The position numbers were made by a program, and so were the translations under genes. A stretch of DNA of 29,235 nucleotides from a virus: positions 1-29,235 of IMG/VR virus record IMGVR_UViG_3300000115_000124; one strand, written 5' to 3'. The notes under the pieces are model-generated. The model saw nothing but the letters and a program-made list of their open reading frames with translations, searched no databases and had not been told where the DNA came from. Below, in pieces: positions 1-8,194 of the stretch. Numbering within the stretch: the stretch's first letter is position 1; each line of letters opens with the position of its first letter.

Positions 1-774
1 ACCCCCATACTCTAAAACATTAACATCTTCATTTTTTGTATCTTGTTTATCGTACCAAATTTTTAATAATCTATTATCAAAACTACCATTTACCCCAGGT
101 ATTAAAGTTTGAATAAATTCCTGGAATGGGTTTGGTTGTTCACTTCCTAATATAAGTGGATTATTTAAATTAAATAAATCAAAAAGTGGGTTTTTTTCCG
201 TTGTTGTTGTTGAAGTTGTAGAAAATACATTATTATCTGCTAAATTTGCTACCTTAGCAGCAGTTTCATATTTTACTAAACCACCATTAGATAATTGAGA
301 AGTTAAACTGTTATTATCTAAACCCGGAGAAAATGGATTTAATCCTAATAAATTTGAATGTGTTCCTGTGAAATTAACCCCAGCTTGGGCTATTGTTGAA
401 GTTGGTAAATATACACCTTGATTAACAGTACCTCCTGCAGTTCCGGCACCTCGCGAAGCTTCTGTTTTTACAGATGTTCTTGATAAAACATTCTGCTTTG
501 CTATAAATAATAAACCATTAGGTGATTTTAAATCGAAAAACATTTGTGTTAATCGACTTACATCATTAATAGATTTAATAGGAGCCATTAACCCTCCTCG
601 CAAGAGAGAATCAGGGCCCCCAGTATTAAAAATGTTGGAACCATCATCATCATAGTCTGGTATAGGTTTTACAATATAAGGTTGATTACTATAACCTCCT
701 CCAGGTTTATCTGATGCTTGTCCTAAACCAAACTTTAATGACCTTAAATCTGTTTTTAGGTCTATTAAAGCCAT
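1..774 (-). CDS. Uncharacterised virion-associated protein, N-terminal part (truncated by window edge)
   Basis: The reading frame opens with ATG at 774 (MALIDLKTDLRSLKFGLGQ) and stays open for 258 codons to the first base of the window, so the C-terminus is missing. The N-terminus is rich in Gly, Asn and Pro. It contains the segment RLTQMFFDLKSPNGLLFIAK (about residues 95-115), a style familiar from structural proteins of marine myoviruses. A Thr-rich stretch (TTSTTTTE) lies near residue 190. There is no signal peptide or membrane segment. It sits ten bases after the 76-aa gene and downstream of the tape measure, where T4-like phages keep baseplate and tail-tube-initiator genes, so a baseplate role is plausible. 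That role is inferred from position only. The start is preceded by an A/T-rich leader without a Shine-Dalgarno sequence. Confidence 0.75.
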   Translation of the reverse strand, partial: MALIDLKTDLRSLKFGLGQASDKPGGGYSNQPYIVKPIPDYDDDGSNIFNTGGPDSLLRGGLMAPIKSINDVSRLTQMFFDLKSPNGLLFIAKQNVLSRTSVKTEASRGAGTAGGTVNQGVYLPTSTIAQAGVNFTGTHSNLLGLNPFSPGLDNNSLTSQLSNGGLVKYETAAKVANLADNNVFSTTSTTTTEKNPLFDLFNLNNPLILGSEQPNPFQEFIQTLIPGVNGSFDNRLLKIWYDKQDTKNEDVNVLEYGG

Positions 775-784
775 ATATTATTTA

Positions 785-1015
785 TTAAAATGATGTACCT
801 TCAGGTGCGTTATCTCTATAATTATAAATTGGAGTTTCTCCATTTAAATCTAATAGAGATGGGGATGGTTTGTTTGGTACATTAGGATCTCCAATAATTG
901 AATATTCATCATGTAATTTTGATTGATCAAATTGTGGGATTGGTGGAGTTGCTCCATCTAATTCTGATAGAAGAGATCCTCCTGCTGTTAATTTGTTTAA
1001 TAATGATGTTGCCAT
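785..1015 (-). CDS. Small protein of unknown function downstream of the tape measure
   Basis: A 76-residue open frame starts at 1015 (MATSLLNKLTAGGSLLSEL) and ends ten bases before the next gene. The N-terminus could form a short amphipathic helix. The rest is Pro-, Asn- and Asp-rich and probably extended (PPIPQF, NKPSPSLLDLNGETP). It has no Cys, membrane segment or recognisable domain. The conserved ATATTTATAA leader motif lies 25 bases upstream of the start, as for the main tail genes, which supports real expression. Its position between the tape measure and a probable baseplate protein suggests a minor tail or baseplate component. I do not recognise the family and assign no function. Confidence 0.65.
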   Translation of the reverse strand: MATSLLNKLTAGGSLLSELDGATPPIPQFDQSKLHDEYSIIGDPNVPNKPSPSLLDLNGETPIYNYRDNAPEGTSF

Positions 1016-1040
1016 AATTTTATATTTTTATTTTATTTTG

Positions 1041-1050
1041 TTATAAATAT
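1041..1050 (-). promoter_or_regulatory. ATATTTATAA leader motif before the 76-aa gene
   Basis: On the coding strand the ten bases read ATATTTATAA, followed by CAAAATAAAA. The motif ends 25 bases before the ATG at 1015 and its first base overlaps the tape-measure stop codon region. It is one of seven copies found only in front of structural genes. Its complement contains TATAAATA, the T4 late-promoter box, pointing away from the gene. The function is unknown. Confidence 0.5.
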
Positions 1051-4000
1051 TAACCAATTTTAGAGGATGACAATTGTATTGTTTTTCCTACTTTATTACC
1101 ATCAATAAATACATCTCCTCCTGCTTCTACTATTGAAATTAATTTATCTAATTTAGCTTCTACTCCGGACATCTCTGATTCCTTTTTTTTACTTCCAGCT
1201 CCTTCTTCTTCACTACCCCCAAATATTGAACTTAATCCTCCTGATACAGCACCTAATGCTGTTAAAGCTCCTATAATAGGTAATGCAAAAAATCCTGCTA
1301 ATGATATTGCTGTTAACCCTAAGGCAATAGATCCTAAACTAGCACCTACCGTAAAAAGGGCTGGTGCCGCAGCTGCAAGTGGAAGTAATGATGAGGATAA
1401 CGTTGTTATATTAGGTGCTAATTTTTCTACAGCAATTCCTAAAGGTAAAAGCGCAAGTCCCAATAACCCTAAACCAAATGCTACAAATGGCATAAATATT
1501 GCAGCAGGTACTAATGAAAAAATTCCTAATGCTAAGGCTGCAAAACCTAATCCTGCCATAGGTAATAATGCAACCTTTTCAAAGGTAATAGCATCAAATA
1601 ATGTAGCAAACCCATCAGCAGCAAATTGAATTCCTTTACCCATCATCATTGCTCCTGCTCCTATTAATGTAAAACTTATACCTAACCCAACACCCATTGC
1701 TATTAAAGCTGCTAAACCAATTGCACCTACTCCACTAACCATTGCTGTTCCTAATGCAACCAATGCTGGAATTAAGACTGTTATACCTGCTGCTGCTATA
1801 TATGAAGCTCCTCCAAATAGTGCTAAACCTACTGATCCAGGAATCATTAATATTCCCGCAAGTGCTAATAAAGATAAGGCTCCTATACCTGAAAAAGTTG
1901 ATGACATACTATTAAGACCTGTTGATAATGCTGTAAAATTAGCTGTTAATGCTGTTAATGGTACTAATCCTATAAATGCTAAAAATGGAATTGAAGCTAC
2001 TGCTGGGATAGCAGCTATACCAAATATTCCTAAATTTATAGCACCTTTTCTAACTGGGCCTCTGCCCATAGAACGTAAACCTGCAGCTAAACCTTGTAAG
2101 CTTTTTTTAACTCCTGCTCCTCCTGAGCCTGTTTTTCCTAATTTTTTAGATGCATCTGCTGCTTTGTCAGCACCCTTAGTAGGCGTCATAGACTTAGCTG
2201 CAGCTTTTAACCTTCCAGTCCCACCACCTTTAACCATTTTTGAAATACCACTAGATAGTTTACCAAAATTTGATAAAGCACTTTTAAAACCACCAGCTAC
2301 ACCTTGTGCTCCTTTTACAAGACTTGGCATTTTTGTAAATAAGGCAACTCCTAGTGCACTATAAATTACTATACTATTTGAAGCAATATCAGCAAATAAT
2401 CCTACTATAGGAGCTAATGCTTGTTGTAGTTTTGCAATTGCAGTAGCAAATTTTTCTTGAGCATCTACTCGTTTTAAATCTTCTAATGTTGCTTTTTGAG
2501 CATCATTTAAAGCACCTTCTGAAAGGCCATTTTGCATTTCTTGAGAAAGTAGCATTCTAGCCATTTCATCTCTGCTCATACCCAACGCCTTAGCTTGTGC
2601 TTCTTGTTGGATACGGTTCATTGTACTAAAATTAGCGGATGTAATGCCTTGGTTAGCTAGTTCTTTTGCTACTCCTGCTAAGTCATTATTTAATGCTAAT
2701 TCTCTTGCTTTTTCTAAGTTAAGACTTCTACCAGTTAATAATTCAGCTTGCATTTCTGCTTCAATAGAAGATTGGAAATCTAATAATGAACTTGCAATTT
2801 TATCAACATCACCTAATGACATCCCCAACCCTCTAGCAGCTGCTGCTGCTTCACCTAATTTATCTGGGAATCCGGCATAACTAATAGCAATACCATCAGA
2901 TACATTAGCTACATCTCGTAATACTTGACCATGAGCTACTGCTGTTTTATTTTGTCTATTTGCGGAATTAATACCACTTATAATGGCTTCATTTTGAGCT
3001 TCAATATTACCACCATTTACTTTAGATAAACGTGCTAAATTAGCTGCTTCTTTACCAGCTAACCCCATTTCTTTCGTCATGGAAGCGGCTTCGGATAAAT
3101 TCTCAGGTGTGAAAACAGCTGCGGCGTTTACACCAAATTCTTTAGTTAAATCACTTGCAGTTTTAATATATTCAGCAGATGTAATTAAACCACCATTAAA
3201 TTGGTTTAACGATGTGCTCATCGTATTCAGATCTTGACCTGTTTGTTGTTGGAAGTCTGTTGCTACTTTATCTACTTCATTAAAACCTTTTATTAAATTT
3301 GTTAAAAGAAATGATGGGTCTGTTAAAGTATTACCTAAACCTTTAAAAGCAGATACCATACCTACACCTAGCACTTGAAGTCTTGATACTTTTTTTCCAG
3401 CATCATCTGCCTTAGTTGCGAAGTCTTTCATATCCTTCGCAACTTTGTCTATTCCTATAGCTTGAGCTACACCCCCAAATGATTTTTTAAAGGCGTCAGC
3501 AAGTCCACCTGCTATTCCTAGGGATTTATTTATTCTTTTTTGGGATTCTTCTTGTTCTTTTGAGGTTTTAACATTTTTTCCTGCAGTATTAACTAATTGT
3601 TTTCCAAAAGCTATACGTTGTGAATCTGCATCGGCCGTTTCTAATGCTACTCTTAAATCTTCTTCTGCAGTATTAAGTTTATCTTGTTCTAATGAAATGG
3701 AATTTAAAATTGCTTCTTCCTCTTCTTTGGAAGAATCTACAAGTTGTTGTTTTAATTTATCGATTTTAGATACAGAATCCGTCCTTGCAGAATTAGCATT
3801 TACAATATTATCTGCTTCTTCTAGTATTAATTTATTTAAATCTTTATCAGTTCCAAGAATAGAATTTGTAAGAATTAATTGTTCTCTTTTAGCTGCTTCT
3901 AAAGTTTTTTCATCTTTTCCGAGTTGCTTGGTGATATCACCTGATTCTCTTAATGAAACTTTATTTTCTTGTGCTGATTTTGTTATACTCTGTGAAAGAG

Positions 4001-4190
4001 AAAGAAGTGTTTTATCACCCTCACTATTTTTAGATCTAATACCTAATTGATCTCTTAATTCGTCAGTAAGTGATCTAGACTCTTCAGTAAGTTGGGCAGC
4101 TTTAGCATTAGCCTCACGTAGTGCTTTTTGGGTAGCATCTAGCTCTTTATTAATATCTTTCTGATTTTCTAAACCGTCCTTACCAATCAT
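1050..4190 (-). CDS. Tail tape measure protein
   Basis: This 1046-aa protein has the usual tape-measure layout. An N-terminal region of roughly 240 residues is charged and coiled-coil-prone (KDINKELDATQKALREANAK and onward). A central Ala-rich helical domain of about 250-620 contains FGVNAAAVFTPENLSEAA-type segments. Several strongly hydrophobic stretches lie between about 720 and 1000 (for example FGIAAIPAVASIPFLAFIG), and the tail ends in a charged linker with a short terminal segment. Tape measures set tail length during tube polymerisation and are thought to be ejected with the DNA. At roughly 1.5 angstrom per residue this one would specify a tail of about 150-160 nm. It lies directly after the chaperone pair, the standard order for tailed phages. 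Length and position make it the equivalent of T4 gp29 in role, though I see no sequence identity to gp29. Confidence 0.88.
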   Translation of the reverse strand: MIGKDGLENQKDINKELDATQKALREANAKAAQLTEESRSLTDELRDQLGIRSKNSEGDKTLLSLSQSITKSAQENKVSLRESGDITKQLGKDEKTLEAAKREQLILTNSILGTDKDLNKLILEEADNIVNANSARTDSVSKIDKLKQQLVDSSKEEEEAILNSISLEQDKLNTAEEDLRVALETADADSQRIAFGKQLVNTAGKNVKTSKEQEESQKRINKSLGIAGGLADAFKKSFGGVAQAIGIDKVAKDMKDFATKADDAGKKVSRLQVLGVGMVSAFKGLGNTLTDPSFLLTNLIKGFNEVDKVATDFQQQTGQDLNTMSTSLNQFNGGLITSAEYIKTASDLTKEFGVNAAAVFTPENLSEAASMTKEMGLAGKEAANLARLSKVNGGNIEAQNEAIISGINSANRQNKTAVAHGQVLRDVANVSDGIAISYAGFPDKLGEAAAAARGLGMSLGDVDKIASSLLDFQSSIEAEMQAELLTGRSLNLEKARELALNNDLAGVAKELANQGITSANFSTMNRIQQEAQAKALGMSRDEMARMLLSQEMQNGLSEGALNDAQKATLEDLKRVDAQEKFATAIAKLQQALAPIVGLFADIASNSIVIYSALGVALFTKMPSLVKGAQGVAGGFKSALSNFGKLSSGISKMVKGGGTGRLKAAAKSMTPTKGADKAADASKKLGKTGSGGAGVKKSLQGLAAGLRSMGRGPVRKGAINLGIFGIAAIPAVASIPFLAFIGLVPLTALTANFTALSTGLNSMSSTFSGIGALSLLALAGILMIPGSVGLALFGGASYIAAAGITVLIPALVALGTAMVSGVGAIGLAALIAMGVGLGISFTLIGAGAMMMGKGIQFAADGFATLFDAITFEKVALLPMAGLGFAALALGIFSLVPAAIFMPFVAFGLGLLGLALLPLGIAVEKLAPNITTLSSSLLPLAAAAPALFTVGASLGSIALGLTAISLAGFFALPIIGALTALGAVSGGLSSIFGGSEEEGAGSKKKESEMSGVEAKLDKLISIVEAGGDVFIDGNKVGKTIQLSSSKIG

Positions 4191-4202
4191 GGGGTGTTTT
4201 AG

Positions 4203-4212
4203 TTATAAATAT
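4203..4212 (-). promoter_or_regulatory. ATATTTATAA leader motif before the tape measure gene
   Basis: The coding strand reads CTATATTTATAACTAAAACA, 12 bases before the tape-measure ATG. The motif directly abuts the ten-base-pair inverted repeat at 4215-4240, so here it sits at the base of an RNA hairpin. Confidence 0.5.
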
Positions 4213-4214
4213 AG

Positions 4215-4240
4215 GAAGGCATCATTTCTTTGATGCCTTC
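4215..4240 (-). terminator. Perfect 10-bp hairpin spanning the stop codon upstream of the tape measure
   Basis: The inverted repeat GAAGGCATCA / TGATGCCTTC is separated by a six-base loop. In RNA from the minus strand the downstream arm starts with the TGA stop of the 114-residue frame. It is not followed by a T-run, so it is a poor intrinsic terminator. It could instead be an attenuator, a processing site or a 3'-end stabiliser that sets the ratio of chaperone to tape-measure expression. Confidence 0.5.
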
Positions 4241-4566
4241 GCTACATACGTTGGAGATTTCTTTGCTGTTTTTATATGTTGAGGGGCTTCAACCTTACCC
4301 TCAGAATTTATAACGGTATTTCCTGGTGAGGATTTACCTTGAGCTTTTTTCATATTTGCTGCCTCTTTATCATAATGCTCTTTCATTTTATTAAATGTAA
4401 AATTACGAAGCCAAATAGGCATATTATATACGGTATGCCAATCATACCCTCCATTTCCATGAAACACTATCTCATGGATCTGGGCGAATAATGAAATTCT
4501 ATATGTTTGCGTCAGGCCAAAAAAACGTGACAGTAATGGGAATCTCAACGTCCTCCCCACCGTCAC
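4222..4566 (-). CDS. Probable frameshift extension of the tail assembly chaperone (T-like domain)
   Basis: The open frame is 114 codons if read from the ATG at 4566, but the first 68 bases overlap the end of the 248-aa gene in another frame. The part that looks like real protein begins near SLFAQIHEIVFHGNGGYDWH and continues through MPIWLRNFTFNKMKEHYDKE into a Lys-rich, low-complexity tail. The first 16 residues look like out-of-frame reading. A gene made of a short domain overlapping the end of an upstream gene, placed between tail tube and tape measure, is the classic layout of G/GT chaperones, where the second domain is made only by ribosomal frameshift. A +1 or -2 shift on the seven-T run (4519-4525) would fuse 242 residues of the upstream product to the last 98 residues here, giving about 340 aa. 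Independent initiation cannot be excluded. Confidence 0.65.
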   Translation of the reverse strand: MTVGRTLRFPLLSRFFGLTQTYRISLFAQIHEIVFHGNGGYDWHTVYNMPIWLRNFTFNKMKEHYDKEAANMKKAQGKSSPGNTVINSEGKVEAPQHIKTAKKSPTYVAKASKK

Positions 4567-5245
4567 TCAATTCCACTTGTGTTAATAAATTCACGTCAGG
4601 TTGATGTGCTGCTACGTGTTTTCTAAATGCTCTTGCGTCTGATGCTAGGAAGTATGTATCAACAAATTCCCGCACTGTTTTACGTTCAGAATCTCCGTTG
4701 ACTGATAATATCATCTGTTTCATACGTGTAGACATTGACGGATCTGCATTTTTGTTAATTTTTTTCAATCCTTTAAGTTCAGCTTCTATTGCCATTTCAT
4801 CTTTATGACATAAAAGTTTATAAGTAATTTCAGTACCCGATGTAGGTAATGTAAAGTTAAATTCATTAACACCTTGACTAATAGAACTTTCATCAAATTC
4901 TTTATTTTCTAAAGTACTTAAATCAACTTCAACTTCTTCTCCTTTATACTCAAACTTATAATCTTTACCATATCCTAAAATACGGGCTGCAATCATAATT
5001 GCATTTTTATCTCCTACAATAAGATCACTGTAGTTAACTTTAGATACAATTAGTGCTTTTAACAGTTTATCTAAAACTGTTCCATTTTGAATATATGATT
5101 GGTTTGAAAGAATATCTTCTTCCTTAGCAGTCATATACTTCATTTCAACTTTACCACTTGATAAGGGGTTGTCTTCGGGGTAAATTAACCCTTTTGAGGG
5201 CAAATCAATAGTTTCGGTGGGAAACTTTAATGCATTTTCTTCCAT
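4499..5245 (-). CDS. Putative tail assembly chaperone / T4 gp26-like baseplate protein
   Basis: This 248-aa protein begins MEENALKFPTETIDLPSKGL and carries the segment GKVEMKYMTAKEEDILSNQS at about 31-50. That pattern resembles the T4 base-plate family containing gp26 and gp51 (remembered family resemblance, not a search). The middle is alpha/beta (residues 85-150), and the C-terminal part contains MILSVNGDSERKTVREFVD, ending in VTFFWPDANI. It is encoded between the tail tube and tape measure, where most tailed phages encode the chaperone that coats the tape measure, and it ends inside the overlap with a downstream frame. I therefore favour a chaperone role, with baseplate-hub assembly as the alternative. 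A terminator and an A/T-rich leader with TATAAT precede it, suggesting its own promoter. Confidence 0.62.
   Translation of the reverse strand: MEENALKFPTETIDLPSKGLIYPEDNPLSSGKVEMKYMTAKEEDILSNQSYIQNGTVLDKLLKALIVSKVNYSDLIVGDKNAIMIAARILGYGKDYKFEYKGEEVEVDLSTLENKEFDESSISQGVNEFNFTLPTSGTEITYKLLCHKDEMAIEAELKGLKKINKNADPSMSTRMKQMILSVNGDSERKTVREFVDTYFLASDARAFRKHVAAHQPDVNLLTQVELSDGGEDVEIPITVTFFWPDANI
4519..4525 (-). promoter_or_regulatory. Seven-T slippery run, candidate programmed frameshift site
   Basis: In the coding strand the sequence is ACG TTT TTT TGG in the 248-aa frame and CGT TTT TTT GGC in the downstream frame. A peptidyl tRNA-Phe on the second TTT can move one base forward and still pair perfectly. 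A two-base backward slip also leads to the downstream frame. Polymerase slippage on the homopolymer is a third possibility. The site lies six codons before the zero-frame stop. Confidence 0.5.
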
Positions 5246-5256
5246 AGTTTTTATTT

Positions 5257-5262
5257 ATTATA
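5257..5262 (-). promoter_or_regulatory. Candidate -10 box for the chaperone-tape measure unit
   Basis: The coding strand reads AAAGTTATAATAAATAAAAA, with a perfect TATAAT hexamer between the terminator at 5293-5320 and the ATG at 5245. No good -35 box is visible. It is one of three TATAAT hexamers, each placed directly after an intrinsic terminator in this window. Confidence 0.35.
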
Positions 5263-5292
5263 ACTTTATTACGTTAATACATACTAACGATA

Positions 5293-5320
5293 CAAAAGAG
5301 CTTGACATAAGCCAAGCTCT
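5293..5320 (-). terminator. Rho-independent terminator after the tail tube gene
   Basis: On the minus strand an eight-base stem AGAGCTTG / CAAGCTCT with an eight-base loop is followed by TTTTGT. It lies 25 bases after the tube stop codon. It would let the abundant sheath-tube message end before the less abundant chaperone and tape measure are transcribed. Confidence 0.75.
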
Positions 5321-5344
5321 CTTTAAAAATATTTAACAGTTTTT

Positions 5345-5833
5345 TTAGAAATTTAATACTGCGTAATCTATAGCTAATGTTAAACTAATAGATTGTGCTT
5401 GAGCATCTGTATCCCAATTGTATCCATCGAATGTTGCATCTTTAATAAATGCACCTTTTAAAATCCATTCAGAAACTACATCACCAACTGGACCTAATAC
5501 ATTTACTGTAACATCCTTCTTATAGAAATCACTATAACCATCTCTACCTGTTACTGATTCATGGTGTAATCTTACCCACTCCATTACCGCTTGAGCACCT
5601 GAAGGTGTAATTGGGTCATAAAGTTTCATTGTTACATCACTCCATGTTGATTTACCTTTAACTTTACGTTGAACGTTAATGTGATTTAAGGTAACTTCTG
5701 CTTGCTCGATTTTCACTTCTCCAAACTCTTTAATCATATATGATGGAATTCCATCTACATACATGATAAACCTATTTGCTTGTTTTGGTTCAAATGCTGT
5801 GAAAAATATTTCGTTTGGATCTAGTACTGCCAT
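5345..5833 (-). CDS. gp19: Tail tube protein (T4 gp19 family)
   Basis: The 162-aa product has the size and pattern of the T4 gp19 / PF06841 tube family. The N-terminal strand region is FEPKQANRFIMYVDGIPSYM. The central block VTMKLYDPITPSGAQAVMEW is followed by RLHHESVTGRDGYSDFYKKD, then DATFDGYNWDTDAQAQSISL and a final strand DYAVLNF. Hexameric rings of this protein stack to form the inner tube through which DNA passes. It directly follows the sheath gene, as in T4, and has its own ATATTTATAA motif 29 bases upstream and a terminator downstream, both fitting high and separate expression. The start at 5833 gives MAVLDPNEIFFTAFEPKQAN. Confidence 0.93.
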   Translation of the reverse strand: MAVLDPNEIFFTAFEPKQANRFIMYVDGIPSYMIKEFGEVKIEQAEVTLNHINVQRKVKGKSTWSDVTMKLYDPITPSGAQAVMEWVRLHHESVTGRDGYSDFYKKDVTVNVLGPVGDVVSEWILKGAFIKDATFDGYNWDTDAQAQSISLTLAIDYAVLNF

Positions 5834-5862
5834 TTTTATTTGTGTTTATTTTTTTTATTCAG

Positions 5863-5872
5863 TTATAAATAT
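5863..5872 (-). promoter_or_regulatory. ATATTTATAA leader motif before the tail tube gene
   Basis: The coding strand reads ATAATATTTATAACTGAATA. The motif ends 29 bases before the ATG at 5833, the largest spacing of the seven copies. Confidence 0.5.
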
Positions 5873-5887
5873 TATATCTTTAAATTC

Positions 5888-7894
5888 TTACGATGGGAAA
5901 GTTGCTCCTGTTGGAAGAATGTTGAAATCTAAGTAAATAAATTCAGCCGTTTTAGTAGGTTGTAAATAAATAGCACCTATTAATTGGTTTCTATCAATAA
6001 CATCTGGTGTGTTATTAGTAGCATCCATTACTACCTTAAAAGCATATAATCCTTGTCTTTGTTGAACTGATTCTAGGTATGGATTTACTTGGCTTAAGAA
6101 TTGATTTCTTGTAGCTGCTGTATTTTGTTCAAATACTAAGTTATCAGAAATTTGTGCTATATAAGATTTCAATGCAATTAATAACCTTCTAACATTTACT
6201 CTATCTAAAGCACTTGCTTGTGTTTGGAGTGTTTTTTGTCCAAATACTGTAACGCCTTGTCCTGGGAATGTTGCTATTGGGTTTACTTTATTAATATATA
6301 AAGTATCTCTATTTGCTTGAGTTAATTTTCTTTCAGCTTGTCTTACTGTTCCTAATCCACCTCTATTAATACCTGCAGGTGCAAACCATGGCTCAGCTAC
6401 TCTATCAGTATAAGCATAAACTCCTGGAATTAATGCTCCTGCTGGTGCCCATACTAATTGTGCAGTATCTGGATCTGTAATTTGTACCCATGGCCAATAT
6501 GAAGCTGCATATGAAGTATCTAAACTAGCTGCTGTTGAAGAAGCTGCTGTAATTGTTGATCCATAATTTTCAAGATCAATTACTGTAATTGCATCTCCTC
6601 TATTTTCAGTATTTGCTATTAGTGTATTTAATGGTGTTGCATGATCAGCATTAGCATATATTAATCCTGGTGTTGTGATTATATTATAAACATATTCATC
6701 CTGATTTGCTAATAAATTAATTGCATCTGTATAATTAGCACCTGTTAATCCCTGAGTGTCATTATTATCAACATTTTGATAAAAATTATCCCCGGCGCCT
6801 GTGATTTCTCCTACAGCATCTCCAAATGAACCACTTTGAGCTACTGGAATTGAACCTGTATATGCAGGATTTACATTTCCATTATTATCAAAATAATCTG
6901 GGGTTTTAACGTTTACTTCTTTTACTCTTATGTATCTTGAAGCATTTGGATATGAACCTGTTGATTGTAAATATGGATCAGATGAACCTGCTCCTAATAA
7001 GTTTGTTGTTGAATCACCAATTACTCGGGCAATATAATTTGATGCTTTTGGATCTAAAGAAACATTAGTAAATGATTCTAGTACTGATTTTGATTTTGTT
7101 GTATCACTACCTTGTCTAACGATTACAGTAAATACACCTCTTGCAGTATTTGGTGAAGTAATTTCCCATCTTACGTTATTAGTTGATCCTGATGGTAAAG
7201 TTCCTCCTGCTCCTTCTGGTGAAGTACTATTCATTACATCACCTTCAGCTAAAGTTTCTAATGTAAATATATTATTTCCTTCTTGAATATTATCAGCAGC
7301 TAATGTTATGGTTAAATCTGTTCCAAGTGGTTCTGATGCACCTAATGATTCGGAAGTAAATGTAAGTATTTCTCCTGAAGCATAATCTGAACCTGTTGAG
7401 GTTACTGTGATTGAAGCTAATGATTCTGAGTTAGATAGTACAAATGTAAATTCTGCTCCTGCTCCTACTCCATCAGTTAATGATGCCGTAACACCTGTAA
7501 CTGTTCCACCTACTGATCCGGATGCATTAAATGCTCCTGTTACATACGTTCCTACTCCTCCATTTAAACCAGTATTACCTTCTACGTTAGATGAAGTAGC
7601 TGGACTAAATGATCCTGATGCTACTCTAGTAACAATTAAAGAAGTACCTCCGTTTTGGAAGTAGTTAAATGCTGAAATTGAGGTTAAAAAGCTATATTCA
7701 TCAGAAGCACTAGAGAAAGTACTACCAAAATTAGCTAAGTACTCACTATAAGTTGTTACTAAAGTTGGAATATTTACTTTACCTAATACTGTAGGGCCTA
7801 TTATAGCGGCTCCGGCTTGTATAGGTTGGGCTGTAATTTGAGATTGATCGTTTTCTCTCGCTAATACACCTGGTGATAATAATGTTTCTGCCAT
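5888..7894 (-). CDS. gp18: Contractile tail sheath protein (T4 gp18 family)
   Basis: This 668-aa protein has the N-terminus usual for phage sheaths, MAETLLSPGVLARENDQSQI followed by PIQAGAAIIGPTVLGKVNIP, and the motif FLTSISAFNYFQNGGTSLIV at about 68-87. A Gly/Ser/Thr-rich region (about 95-250) is probably a surface-exposed insertion domain. The C-terminal domain, which carries the core sheath fold, includes WPWVQITDPDTAQLVWAPAG, then GQGVTVFGQKTLQTQASALD and VNVRRLLIALKSYIAQISDN. The protein forms the contractile outer tube that drives the inner tube through the host envelope. At 668 residues it is close to T4 gp18 (659). The tube gene follows 54 bases downstream, the conserved order. A variant leader motif (ATATTTATCA) lies 15 bases upstream. 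Confidence 0.95.
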   Translation of the reverse strand: MAETLLSPGVLARENDQSQITAQPIQAGAAIIGPTVLGKVNIPTLVTTYSEYLANFGSTFSSASDEYSFLTSISAFNYFQNGGTSLIVTRVASGSFSPATSSNVEGNTGLNGGVGTYVTGAFNASGSVGGTVTGVTASLTDGVGAGAEFTFVLSNSESLASITVTSTGSDYASGEILTFTSESLGASEPLGTDLTITLAADNIQEGNNIFTLETLAEGDVMNSTSPEGAGGTLPSGSTNNVRWEITSPNTARGVFTVIVRQGSDTTKSKSVLESFTNVSLDPKASNYIARVIGDSTTNLLGAGSSDPYLQSTGSYPNASRYIRVKEVNVKTPDYFDNNGNVNPAYTGSIPVAQSGSFGDAVGEITGAGDNFYQNVDNNDTQGLTGANYTDAINLLANQDEYVYNIITTPGLIYANADHATPLNTLIANTENRGDAITVIDLENYGSTITAASSTAASLDTSYAASYWPWVQITDPDTAQLVWAPAGALIPGVYAYTDRVAEPWFAPAGINRGGLGTVRQAERKLTQANRDTLYINKVNPIATFPGQGVTVFGQKTLQTQASALDRVNVRRLLIALKSYIAQISDNLVFEQNTAATRNQFLSQVNPYLESVQQRQGLYAFKVVMDATNNTPDVIDRNQLIGAIYLQPTKTAEFIYLDFNILPTGATFPS

Positions 7895-7909
7895 TTTATG
7901 ATTGTTTTA

Positions 7910-7919
7910 TGATAAATAT
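7910..7919 (-). promoter_or_regulatory. Variant leader motif (ATATTTATCA) before the sheath gene
   Basis: The coding strand reads TAATATATTTATCATAAAAC. It differs from the other six copies at one base (C for A at position 9), and ends 15 bases before the sheath ATG. Confidence 0.42.
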
Positions 7920-7938
7920 ATTAAAGTTCTTCAAAATT

Positions 7939-8190
7939 TTATTTAGTTGGTAAAAACTCACCAGATTCTAAAGAAATGGATCCTTTTCCATACTTTTCTT
8001 CTAGTTCTTTAGCTAAAGTTACTTCTTGGGATTGAATATCAGCAAACTGTTGCTTTAAATTATTTTTTGTAAATTCTAAATTCATCATTTGAATTTCGGT
8101 TTCCCCTAAAACAACTGTTAGTTGTTGAAAGCGAGATTTTAAATCTTTTAAATTTTTAATTTCTTTTTCTGTTAAAACTTTTTTTTCCAT
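7939..8190 (-). CDS. Small coiled-coil protein of unknown function
   Basis: The 83-aa product is almost wholly helical and charged, with heptad-like spacing of hydrophobic residues from about 5 to 65 (LTEKEIKNLKDLKSRFQQLT, then EIQMMNLEFTKNNLKQQFAD), ending in the short tail YGKGSISLESGEFLPTK. That ending resembles small conserved proteins found near tail genes of other aquatic phages, but no function is known to me. It has no membrane segment and no Cys. It lies between a fibre protein and the sheath and has its own ATATTTATAA motif only four bases before the ATG, so it is probably expressed with the tail proteins. It may be a tail-assembly factor or minor virion part (inference). Confidence 0.72.
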   Translation of the reverse strand: MEKKVLTEKEIKNLKDLKSRFQQLTVVLGETEIQMMNLEFTKNNLKQQFADIQSQEVTLAKELEEKYGKGSISLESGEFLPTK

Positions 8191-8194
8191 CTTG

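Noticed and set aside
4499-4566. ATG at 4566 as the true start of an independent 114-aa protein
   Set aside because: The first 16 residues look like out-of-frame reading of the upstream gene and there is no leader signal. A frameshift product explains the overlap better, though this is not proven.
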